NCBI RefSeq assembly: GCF_030815415.1
Contig: NZ_JAUSWW010000001.1
Span: forward strand, 9,796,001-9,860,000
Direction of reading: 5' to 3'
DNA: 64,000 nucleotides
From: Streptomyces canus
GTDB lineage: Bacteria > Actinomycetota > Actinomycetes > Streptomycetales > Streptomycetaceae
Position 1 is the stretch's first letter. Each line of letters begins with the position of its first letter. This document shows positions 46,208-53,741 of this stretch, piece after piece. Position numbers and translations under genes: made by a program. The notes under the pieces are model-generated. The model was not told the origin of the DNA. It ran no database searches and saw only the letters and a list, made by a program, of their open reading frames with translations.

Positions 46208-46629
46208 TCAACCCCTGAAGACGTGTCCGCGCTCATGCAATGTCCAACACTTGAGTTGCGTTGTAATCCGGCGCGGATGTGACGCCAGCCGGCCGGCCGT
46301 GTTTCTTGCCAGCGCATCGGATCCGGGGTGTCGGCTGCGCGTCGGATCTTCTCTCGCGTACCGGACGTGCCGGTGCAGCACCGCCAGGGCTCGGCACCAG
46401 GCGTAGGGGGTGGTAGGTGGCGGGAGACTGCTCGGGTTGATAGTGCGGGCCAGTTCGCACACGACGCCGGCTCGCTCACCTTCCGTCAGGCCGGGTACGT
46501 CGGCCGGGAGCTTCTTCCTGAAGGCGACGTCCTTCTGCGCCCGGTAACGGGCAGTGAGCCTTTTCCCACCTGTCGTTTCGACTGCTCAGCGGAGCCTCTC
46601 CGGCATCCGTAGAACTGGCGATCTGTCAT
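46208..46629 (-). pseudogene. Unidentified small gene, frameshifted
   Basis: From an ATG at 46629 the minus strand reads MTDRQFYGCRRGSAEQS and KRQVGK. A slip in the run near 46556-46562 shifts it to TARYRAQKDVAFRKKLP, DVPGLTEGERAGVVCELA and RTINPSSLPPPTTPYAW, which is strongly gene-like. A second change of frame may occur near 46355. The family is not recognised. It reads like a regulator-sized protein of about 130 residues. Between 46017 and 46207 there is no further gene. Confidence 0.45.
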
Positions 46630-46712
46630 CAGGAGAACTCTGAGTAGTTCCTAAGGCAGCGGTGCATCCACCTGGACAATCCCGGCAGCGACGCACCGCT
46701 GCCACAGCCTTC

Positions 46713-47402
46713 TCAGTACGGCGCCATCACCGAGTCGCCGATCACCCGCAACCCGACTTGGGCTGCCAGCCACGGTGCACGTTCGGCCTCGACCTGCGTG
46801 ACGTGGACGAAAACGGTGTAGTCGGCCGCAGGCTCCTCAAGGTCGAGGTCTCGGGCATGGACACACAGCGTGACGAATGCTCCGCGGGTACCGCCCACTC
46901 CCAGATCTACCTCGGGAGCCTCGGGCCAGGCGTTGAAGTCCCACCGCACCGTCGCTGGGCTGTCGCCAACCGCCTGGAGGAATGGCTTCACCGTCCCCGG
47001 TGCCCCGGCCCAGCCTCGCAGCCGGATGGGCAAGAAGGCCGACGGATCATCCATACGCTCCGACGAACCGCCCCTCCCTCCTTCCGCCCACCACTCGGCA
47101 TCCGGCAACACGGCCAGCACCGCCGAAAGCGAGCGAGTCGAGGAGATTCGCACATCGAAATCGACTTCAAGATCGCCCAGGTCGGCGATCCCAAGCAGCC
47201 TCTCGACGGTGCGGAACCCCTCGGATAGGTCCGCTGTTCTCAGGATGGGCTGCGCGTAGGAGTTGGACACGACGACCAGTGTGCCACTGAAAGGCGTTGC
47301 CCAACTTGTGCGGCGAGCCCGCCGGTTGAGCTGACAGCCAGATGAATCCCCTGGTAGATGGGTTCTTGACCAAGAGATCCGTCTCCACCAGAGGCTTCGC
47401 AT
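46713..47402 (-). CDS. Hypothetical protein, N-terminus uncertain
   Basis: 229 residues if started at 47402. The segment from about 47270 down looks real: VSNSYAQPILRTADLSEG, LGDLEVDFDVRISST, VRWDFNAWPEAPEV and FVTLCVHARDLDLEE, with steady G/C third positions. The first 40 residues are Arg/Trp-rich and unlike it, so a GTG at 47270 is the better start; the upstream sequence is a transposase relic on the other strand. I do not recognise the family. No membrane segment or signal is seen. Confidence 0.6.
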   Translation of the reverse strand: MRSLWWRRISWSRTHLPGDSSGCQLNRRARRTSWATPFSGTLVVVSNSYAQPILRTADLSEGFRTVERLLGIADLGDLEVDFDVRISSTRSLSAVLAVLPDAEWWAEGGRGGSSERMDDPSAFLPIRLRGWAGAPGTVKPFLQAVGDSPATVRWDFNAWPEAPEVDLGVGGTRGAFVTLCVHARDLDLEEPAADYTVFVHVTQVEAERAPWLAAQVGLRVIGDSVMAPY

Positions 47403-47764
47403 GCTCGTCTATCCGTCCGGGATCGACGTCTCAGCTCCGCCCTGCGCTTCTTGTCCGCCCGGCTACGGGACCATCGCCAGCGCGGCACCCGCTGGCGTCG
47501 GCCGAGCACAGGCCGTCAGGCCCTGCTCGCCCTCGCCCACCTGCGGTGCGGGCACACCTACGGCCAGCTCGCCGCAGGCTTCGGCGCCGGCACCACCACC
47601 GCCTACCGGTACATCACCGAGGCCGTCTACGTGCTGTCCGCGCTCGCCCCGAACCTGGCCTCCGCGGTCAAGACCGCAACTGCCAATGCGTACGTGATCC
47701 TCAACGGGACGCTGTTGCCGACGGCCGTCTGCTCTGGGCCTCGCCCGCCCTGCCCGGCGCCTGA
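47401..47764 (+). mobile_element. IS5-family (IS112-like) transposase relic
   Basis: It starts ATGCTCGTC and reads MLVYPSGIDVS, then after a frame change ALLALAHLRCGHTYGQLAA and GTTTAYRYITEAV, the N-terminal half of a Streptomyces IS5-type transposase. It then jumps to GRLLWASPALPGA after an internal deletion, followed by a stop. It is a dead relic of about a third of the gene. Confidence 0.8.
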
Positions 47765-47830
47765 CGCAGCCTTGGCTGGCCTGTCTCGCTGATGCGGTCG
47801 GGCTATGGGCGAGACCATGCGTAAACTTTT

Positions 47831-47860
47831 GTTTCCATCTAGTGATTTGGAAACTATAGT
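47831..47860 (+). promoter_or_regulatory. AT-rich promoter with inverted repeat; probably leaderless
   Basis: Inverted repeat GTTTCCA at 47831-47837 and TGGAAAC at 47848-47854 (7 of 7, 10-base spacer). A TATAGT hexamer follows at 47855-47860, six bases before the ATG at 47867. A -10 box this close to the start would give a leaderless mRNA, common in streptomycetes. The stretch is far more AT-rich than its surroundings. The repeat would be a good operator overlapping the promoter. Confidence 0.55.
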
Positions 47861-47866
47861 TGTCAC

Positions 47867-48406
47867 ATGATGATCTCTGAGATCACCCCGGAAGAGCAGG
47901 CAGAACTCGACAAGGCGCTGTACGACGCCTTGAATCCGCTGGCCTCGGCGATTCGCTGCCAACAGACCGGGCTGCCCGCGGATCGTATGTGGGAAGCGGA
48001 TCCCATCGAAGTGGCACTGTCCATCCTGGCCGCGTGGAAGGTGATGGATGCCGAGGTCAGGCGGTTGACCGCCCACGCGGCAGCAACCGCTGGCTCCTAC
48101 GGCGCCAGTTACGAGCAGATGGGGGCTGTCTGGGGCATCACCCGGCAGGGTGCCCGAAAGAAATGGCCCGACGCCATCAGCCGCTCAGCGCCCGCTACAG
48201 CGGGCAGGAGCACGCTCGCGCTCTTCGGGGGGACTGCCGAACTGGTACAGGCGTCTTCCGGTGACTGGAGTTGGACAGGCGTGGGCGCTGATGGAGCATC
48301 CGCCACGGTTACAGATGGGACGCGCTACGCGACCGCGGAAGAAGCCGCAGCCCATGCGGGCGTTTTCCTAAAAGAACACGCCCTCGACGCAGTTGACCGT
48401 TCCTAG
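47867..48406 (+). CDS. Hypothetical protein with helix-turn-helix-like segment
   Basis: 179 residues. The first half is helical (EEQAELDKALYDALN; EVALSILAAWKVMDAEVRRL). It is followed by SYGASYEQMGAVWGITRQ and GARKKWPDAI, which reads like a DNA-binding helix-turn-helix. The C-terminus (DWSWTGVGADGASATVTDG and RYATAEEAAAHAGVFL) looks like a short beta-strand domain. I do not recognise the family. It may bind the inverted repeat in its own promoter. Its codon use is slightly less GC-biased than its neighbours. Confidence 0.7.
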   Translation: MMISEITPEEQAELDKALYDALNPLASAIRCQQTGLPADRMWEADPIEVALSILAAWKVMDAEVRRLTAHAAATAGSYGASYEQMGAVWGITRQGARKKWPDAISRSAPATAGRSTLALFGGTAELVQASSGDWSWTGVGADGASATVTDGTRYATAEEAAAHAGVFLKEHALDAVDRS

Positions 48407-48408
48407 CA

Positions 48409-48669
48409 TTAGGCAACGTTCGCCCTGTTCACGACCTTGCGGAGGCGTTCGTTGAACGCGTGCTTGTTCCGCCAGATGATGTAGCGCGAGACGGTGAATT
48501 GGGCCTGGATGCGGTTGAGCCAGGAGCTATTGGTCGGGGTGTAGGCGATCTCGACGTCGTTCGCCGCTGCCCACGTGCCGACCCGCTGGCAACGCCTCGT
48601 CGTCAGGTGCGGGGGGTACTTGTCGCAGACGATCGCGATGCGCACGCCCGTCGGATGCAGCGAGCGCAG
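48409..48669 (-). mobile_element. IS630-type transposase, C-terminal relic
   Basis: Minus-strand reading HPTGVRIAIVCDKYPPHL, ANDVEIAYTPTNSSWLNR and WRNKHAFNERLRKVVNRANVA is the end of an IS630-family transposase with the second Asp present. The Glu region is changed to RIQAQF. About 25 residues are missing before the final segment (SRYIIWRN). Upstream it is cut at about 48669 by the right end of a TnpB element, so the rest of the gene was displaced or lost. Confidence 0.8.
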
Positions 48670-48679
48670 TTGACTTGCT

Positions 48680-48699
48680 CCTCGGGCTGAAGCCCGGGG
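48680..48699 (-). ncRNA. Right-end hairpin of TnpB element (probable omegaRNA 3' structure)
   Basis: An 8-bp stem (CCTCGGGC and GCCCGGGG, one G-T pair) with a TGAA loop lies 30 bases beyond the tnpB stop, in the direction of its transcription. The element ends in CAAGTCAA just outside the hairpin, abutting the IS630 relic. In TnpB elements the right end holds the guide-RNA scaffold and the transposition hairpin. I infer the RNA from this position; no transcript data are visible. Confidence 0.55.
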
Positions 48700-48729
48700 A
48701 TTCTGGCCTTCCGTTCCGTTGCTGTGCCG

Positions 48730-49890
48730 CTACGCGGCACGGGGTTCGGGCGGGAATCCGTGGCTTCCTGCTTCGTCGCGCTGTGCCGGGACGAGTCCTG
48801 GTCTTACCTGCGCTCCACAGGCTGTAACCGCCAGTCCGGCGGCCGTTTTGACGTTCTTCGCGGCGTTGTGGTCCCGGTCATGGACCGCACCGCAGGCGGT
48901 ACAGGTCCAGTTCCGGATGTGCAGGGGCTTGGGGCCGTCCTTGGTCCGGCACTGCGAGCAGACCTGGCTGGTCGGTGTGAACCGGCCGATCTTGATCAGG
49001 GTCCGCCCGTACCGAGCCGCTTTGTACTCCAGCATGTTGATGAACGACGACCATCCGGCGTCGTGCACGGACTTGGCCAGCTTCGTGCGTGCCAGTCCCG
49101 CCACCGACAGATCTTCCACGGCTATCCCTTGGTTCTCGGAGATCAGCTGGGTGTGGAGAGCTGGTGGTGGAACTCACGGCGGGCGTCCGTCACTTGTGCG
49201 TGGGCGCGGGCGACCTTGAGTCGCGCCTTCTCGCGGTTCTTGGATCCCTTCTGTTTGCGGGACAGCTCGCGTTGGGCCTTCTTCAGCTTCTTCTCCGCGC
49301 GGCGCAGGAACCTGGGGGAGTCGATCTTCGTGCCGTCGGACAGGACGGCGAAATGGGTCAGTCCGAGGTCGATGCCGACCATCTGGTCACCGCCGGGCAT
49401 CCGGGCGGCGTCGGCGGCCGGGTCGGTGTCGATGACGAACGAGGCGAAAAACCTGCCGGCCGCGTCCTTGATGACGGTGACCGAGGTCGGGGTGGCGGGC
49501 AGGGTGCGGGACCACTTCACCTTCACCGCGCCGATCTTCGGCAGGTTCAGCCGGCCGCTGTCGGTGAGGTGCCAGCGGGCGTTGGCGGTGAACCGGATCG
49601 ACTGCCGGGCGTCTTTACGGGACTTGTAGCGGGGCGGGCCGATCTTGGGGCCCTTGCGGGTGCCTTTGAGGGAGGCGAAGAAGTTGCGGTACGCAGTCTC
49701 GGCGTCGCGCAGGGACTGCTGCAGGACGACCGCGGAGACCTCACCCAGCCAGGACCGCTCCACGGTCTGTTTCGCCTGGGTGATCAGGCGGGTGGACAGC
49801 TCGCCGATCTTCGGGAACGGCTGCTGGGCCGCTCTGGCGTCCTCGCGGGCCCGCACCGCGTCGGCCCGACACCCCTCATGACCACCGTAA
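48730..49890 (-). pseudogene. tnpB: TnpB-family RNA-guided nuclease, frameshifted and 5'-truncated
   Basis: IS200/IS605-type TnpB. The minus strand reads FFASLKGTRKGPKIGPPRYKS and VGIDLGLTHFAVLSDG with the RuvC-I Asp, followed by a coiled section (FLRRAEKKLKKAQRELSRK). A one-base lesion near 49143 breaks it (stop after HHQLSTPS). The next frame continues as GIAVEDLSVAGLART with the RuvC-II Glu, then SQVCSQCRTKDG, CTACG and VHDRDHNAAKN with RuvC-III Asp and the zinc finger. The first 40 or so residues are missing at about 49880, where the MDR gene's ribosome site begins. Confidence 0.88.
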
Positions 49891-49899
49891 GGAACCGCC

Positions 49900-50820
49900 A
49901 TGCAAGCCATCACCGTCCGCGACCGTGCCGCCGGATCCGCCGGACTGTCCCTGACGGACATCCCCTACCCGCACGCCGCCGAGAACGACGTCATCGTGGG
50001 GGTGCATGCCGCAGGGTTCACCCCTGGTGAACTCGACTGGCCGGCGACGTGGTCCGACCGCGCCGGCCGCGACCGCACCCCGAGTGTCCCCGGGCACGAG
50101 CTGTCGGGCGTCGTCGTAGAACTGGGATACGGAACGACCGGACTCACCGTGGGCCAGCGGGTGTTCGGACTGTGCGACGGGGCCCGCGACGGTTCATTGG
50201 CCGAGTACGTCGCAGTGGAGGCACGCAACCTCGCCCCGCTTCCGGCGGACGTGGACCACACCGCGGCGGCCGCGCTGGCGATCTCCGGGCTGACCGCGTG
50301 GCAGGGCCTGTTCGACCACGGCCGCCTCATGACGGGCCAGACCGTCCTGATTCACGGCGCGACGGGCGGTGTCGGGTCGATCGCCGTGCAACTCGCGCGC
50401 GAGGCCGGAGCCCGAGTCATCGGCAGCGGCAGGGCGGCCTCCAGAGAGTCGGCCCTCGGTCTCGGCGTGGATGAGTTCCTGGACCTGCAGAGCGACGCCG
50501 TGGAGGATGTCGGTGAAGTCGACCTCGTCTTCGACGTGCTCGGTGGCGAGATCCTCGACCGCTCGACCGCCCTGGTACGCGCCAGCGGCACCCTCGTCAC
50601 CATCGCCGAGCCTCTCAGGATTCAGCCCGAGAACGGACAGGCCGTCTTCTTCGTGGTCGAACCCGATCGCGTCCGGCTCGCGGACCTGGCCCAGCGACTG
50701 CGGGAGAGGCGGCTCAAGCCGATCGTCGGAGACGTACGACCGCTCTGCGAGGCACCCGCCGCCTTCGCACCCGGGCGACGCAACCCCGGCAAGACGATCA
50801 TCCGGGTCACGGAGGGCTGA
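49900..50820 (+). CDS. NADPH:quinone oxidoreductase-like MDR enzyme
   Basis: 306 residues, medium-chain dehydrogenase without zinc. The N-terminal GroES-like domain (VIVGVHAAGFTPGELDW; PGHELSGVVVELG) precedes the Rossmann domain with HGATGGVGSIAVQLA and FDVLGGEILD. The zinc-ligand cysteines of alcohol dehydrogenases are absent, so reduction of quinones or enones with NADPH is likely. It starts only about 20 bases from the truncated tnpB, and the ATG follows AAGGAA. It may be controlled by a promoter inside the element. Confidence 0.88.
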   Translation: MQAITVRDRAAGSAGLSLTDIPYPHAAENDVIVGVHAAGFTPGELDWPATWSDRAGRDRTPSVPGHELSGVVVELGYGTTGLTVGQRVFGLCDGARDGSLAEYVAVEARNLAPLPADVDHTAAAALAISGLTAWQGLFDHGRLMTGQTVLIHGATGGVGSIAVQLAREAGARVIGSGRAASRESALGLGVDEFLDLQSDAVEDVGEVDLVFDVLGGEILDRSTALVRASGTLVTIAEPLRIQPENGQAVFFVVEPDRVRLADLAQRLRERRLKPIVGDVRPLCEAPAAFAPGRRNPGKTIIRVTEG

Positions 50821-50994
50821 CGGGGCAGGACGAATGGTCCATCGAGGTCCGGGTCCTCATCCCCAAACCGGGGCGGGAAGGCGACGTGGAGCCCACGGAC
50901 GGGATCTGCCCTTCACCCTGTGTGTCAGTGGTGGGTGGTAGGGGCGGGGGCGGATCGAGTGCTGTCTGATGTGGGGCTGTGGCACGATGCCGCA

Positions 50995-51582
50995 GTGATC
51001 GCCTCAGCCGTACCGCCCGTCGTTCCTGCAGGCCACTTGGCCGAGCGGCAACAGCCCGTGCTCACCCTCTCCAGCGGTATGGAGTTGCGCCCTTGGCGCG
51101 CCGGCGACGTCGGCACGTTGATGGCTGCTGGGCAGGATCCGGCGATTCGCCAGTGGAACCTCCTGGTCGTGGCCTCGCCGGCGGAAGCGGCCAAGCGTAT
51201 CGAGCGCATGCACGAGCGCTGGCAGAACGAGCAGGGCGCGATATGGGCCATCGCCGATCCCGACGGCGGCGAAGCCGTGGGCTTGATCGGCTTGAGTGAC
51301 ATCGATCTCGCTGGCGGCAGCGCCGAAGTCGTGTACTGGGTCCTGCCCGCAGGACGCGGTCGGGGCGTCGTGGTCGAGGCCACGAAGCGCCTCAGCCGGT
51401 GGGCGTTTGACGACCTTGGCCTGCACCGGCTCCGGCTGTGCCACTCGATGGCCAACCCGGCATCGTGCCGAGTAGCGGCCAAGGCCGGCTTCTTGGTCGA
51501 AGGCACGATGCGCAGCGCGCTGCTGCATGAAGACGGGTGGCACGACCAGCATTTGCACGCCCTGGTCCAAGGCGACATCTGA
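50995..51582 (+). CDS. GNAT-family acetyltransferase (RimJ/RimL-like)
   Basis: 195 residues from the GTG at 50995. The fold reads MELRPWRAGDVGTLMA, AIWAIADPDGGEAVGLIGLS, VYWVLPAGRGRGVVVEA with the acetyl-CoA loop, and LHRLRLCHSMANPASCRVA followed by AGFLVEGTMRSALL. This is typical for RimJ/RimL-type enzymes that acetylate N-termini of ribosomal proteins or small amines. The first 45 residues are less family-like, so the true start may lie further in. It ends just before a DNA-ligase scar. Confidence 0.88.
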   Translation: MIASAVPPVVPAGHLAERQQPVLTLSSGMELRPWRAGDVGTLMAAGQDPAIRQWNLLVVASPAEAAKRIERMHERWQNEQGAIWAIADPDGGEAVGLIGLSDIDLAGGSAEVVYWVLPAGRGRGVVVEATKRLSRWAFDDLGLHRLRLCHSMANPASCRVAAKAGFLVEGTMRSALLHEDGWHDQHLHALVQGDI

Positions 51583-51596
51583 CTATTCGCCAGCGT

Positions 51597-52245
51597 TCGG
51601 CGCTGTCCTGGGCGACGTCCACGGCGACGTCGGCGACGACCTCGGGCACGACCAGGTGCACCGACAACTGCTCCCGCGAGCCCCACCCCGCACGGATGGT
51701 GCGCCCGGTCCACGGGTGGCCTGCGTCTCCGGCGTGCAGGTGGCAGACGAGGGCGTGCCGGACGGCCGCCCAGCGTGGTGGTGCGGCCGGTGTACCGCAA
51801 GCGCCCGCCGTCGTTGTAGCGGCCCAACAATGCGGTAGTGGGGTCCTGTTGGCAGCCCGTGACCATCCGACGAGGGCCTCCGTGGTCTGCTGCGCCTTGT
51901 ACTTGGCCCACCCCCGCCCGCCCGGCACGTACCCGCCCGTCAGAGGCCGGAACACCAGACCCTCGATCCCGACGGCTGTGTGGTCAGCCAGCCATACGGC
52001 CGCCTGCTCCGGGTCGGTCGTGGTCGGGCACAGCGACCACGGCGCCGCCGGACCCTCCTCGAGGAACAACGACTCCACTGCGGCGCAGCGTTCGCTGAAA
52101 GGGCATCCCGTCAGATCCCGGCCGTGCACGCGCAGCAGACCGAACGCGACCAGATGCGCCGGCTACTCGGTTGCCGCCCGGTGCCGCACCCGCGCCGCGG
52201 TGGTACACCCGTTGCTGGAGACGCTCGAAAAGCGAAGGTTTGTTG
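51597..52245 (-). pseudogene. ATP-dependent DNA ligase, C-terminal relic
   Basis: Minus-strand frames read FERLQQRVYHRGAGAA, LVAFGLLRVHGRDLTG, CAAVESLFLEEGPAAPWSL, VGIEGLVFRPLTGGYVPGG and RGWAKYKAQQTTEAL. These are motifs IV-V of LigC/LigD-type ATP-dependent DNA ligases (with the Lys pair in the last). An OB-fold tail follows in other frames (GRYNDGG, YTGRTTTL, VVPEVVADVAVDVAQDS). At least two frameshifts occur. The nucleotidyl-Lys region is missing, so the gene is dead. The tail exists in two further copies at 55.5 and 56.7 kb. Confidence 0.8.
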
Positions 52246-52372
52246 AAGGTCGCGGTGTGTCCGGTGACGCGGAACGAAGGTGCCCGGAGCTGTCAAGCCT
52301 GACGATCGTCAAGGTCCGAAGTTGCCGTTCGGCTCGGGTTCCCCACTGTTCCCGCTTCTAGGTTCGGGCCTC

Positions 52373-53359
52373 ATGGAACGAGAACCGCGAATGCAAGTCC
52401 GAGCCGGTCGGCCGCTCGGTGCGTTGGCCGTCCTGGGCGTGGGAGCAGGAGTTGTCACTTGGCTGTCCCCCGGTGGGCTGGGCGAAGCTGGTGCTGTCGA
52501 GGTCACGGGCGGGGCTTCGGCATCCGCGTACCGGTCGGTGGCCGGGGCGGTGGCGGATGCACCGTCGTGGCTGGGCCCGCTCCTGGAAGTGGCGAGCGAG
52601 GGCACTTTGGTGATCCTCGGAATGCTGCTGGTCTGGATGTGGTGGACGGCAATGCGCCGCAAAGACACACGGGAGTTCGCCGGATCCGTGCTGACCGGTC
52701 TCGGCACCGTCGCGGCCTATGCGGTGAGCGAAGCGGTGAAGCTCGTTGTGGACGAGGAACGTCCTTGCCGTGCGCTACGCGCAGGGGCCGAATCTGTCGC
52801 GGAATGCCCCGGAGCGGGGGACTGGTCGTTCCCGAGCAACCACGCCACCCTGGCCGCCGGGTTGGCCGTCGGTCTCGCCGTGCTGCGGCCCCGCCTCGCC
52901 GCGATCACGCTGCCGCTGGCCGGGGCTGCCGCTCTGCTGCGCGTACTGGTAGGGGTCCATTACCCGCACGATGTGCTCGCCGGCGCGGCGCTCGGCGGCG
53001 CTGTTGCGGCGGCGGTGCTGCTCGCGTTCATGCCCCTTGTCCAGGGGGCGGCATCACGGCTGGGGAGGCTGAGGCGGAACGATTCCGGCCTCGTGGGCCA
53101 CGACCGCGGCCGCGGCCCGGTTGTCGACGCCCAGCCTCGCCAGGATGGAACTCACGTGGGCTTTGACCGTTCCCTCCACCACATGGAGCCGCCGGGCGAT
53201 CTGCCCATTGGACAGGCCGCTTCCGAGGAAGGCCAACACCTCTCTTTCCCGAGCGGTGAGGGCGTTGACCTGGTCGCGGGCGGCGGAGCGCCGACCGGCC
53301 AGGGCGCCCGCGCCCGTCGCGGCGAGGTGTGCGATGACCCGGGCCGCGACCTTCGGTGA
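52373..53359 (+). CDS. PAP2-family membrane phosphatase with antisense-coded tail
   Basis: 328 residues from the ATG at 52373 (or 18 bases later at 52391). The PAP2 motifs are complete: KLVVDEERPC, FPSNHATLAAG and VGVHYPHDVLAG. Five to six hydrophobic helices surround them; the family removes phosphate from lipids such as undecaprenyl or phosphatidyl phosphates. Family-like sequence ends near residue 230. The last 100 or so residues are the antisense of the response-regulator gene with which it overlaps by 306 bases. The ancestral stop was probably lost. No RBS stands out. Confidence 0.85.
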   Translation: MEREPRMQVRAGRPLGALAVLGVGAGVVTWLSPGGLGEAGAVEVTGGASASAYRSVAGAVADAPSWLGPLLEVASEGTLVILGMLLVWMWWTAMRRKDTREFAGSVLTGLGTVAAYAVSEAVKLVVDEERPCRALRAGAESVAECPGAGDWSFPSNHATLAAGLAVGLAVLRPRLAAITLPLAGAAALLRVLVGVHYPHDVLAGAALGGAVAAAVLLAFMPLVQGAASRLGRLRRNDSGLVGHDRGRGPVVDAQPRQDGTHVGFDRSLHHMEPPGDLPIGQAASEEGQHLSFPSGEGVDLVAGGGAPTGQGARARRGEVCDDPGRDLR

Positions 53360-53734
53360 CAGGTAGGCGGCGCCTTCGGCCACCGCACGCACTCCGGTGA
53401 TCAGTTCCTCTGGCTCGCCCGACTTGATCAGGAAGCCTGCTGCACCACCGCCGAGCGCCTTGAGGATGTAGTCGTCCTCTCCGAAGGTCGTCAGCATGAT
53501 GATGCTCGTGGCCGGCACTGTGTTGCGGATTTCCGCGGCGGCGTCGATGCCGTTGATTCCCGGCATGCGGATATCGAGTACCGCCACGGCGGGACGGTGG
53601 CGCTGGACCAGTTCCACGGCGCCGTGCCCGTCGACGGCCTCGGCGACGACTTCGATGTCCGGATCCGTGGCAAGAACGGCGCGTACCCCTGCGCGGATCA
53701 TCGGCTCGTCGTCGGCGATCAGTACCCGGATCAT
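53054..53734 (-). CDS. NarL/LuxR-type response regulator
   Basis: 226 residues. The receiver domain has the acidic pair DDEP, the phospho-acceptor Asp54 (AVLDIRMPG), the Thr and the Lys (FLIKSGEP). The C-terminal LuxR helix-turn-helix is LTAREREVLAFLGSGLSN followed by QIARRLHVVEGTVKAHV. It starts seven bases after the stop of the histidine kinase, so they are one operon and one two-component system. It overlaps the PAP2 frame at its 3' end. Confidence 0.95.
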   Translation of the reverse strand: MIRVLIADDEPMIRAGVRAVLATDPDIEVVAEAVDGHGAVELVQRHRPAVAVLDIRMPGINGIDAAAEIRNTVPATSIIMLTTFGEDDYILKALGGGAAGFLIKSGEPEELITGVRAVAEGAAYLSPKVAARVIAHLAATGAGALAGRRSAARDQVNALTAREREVLAFLGSGLSNGQIARRLHVVEGTVKAHVSSILARLGVDNRAAAAVVAHEAGIVPPQPPQP

Positions 53735-53741
53735 CGAACAC

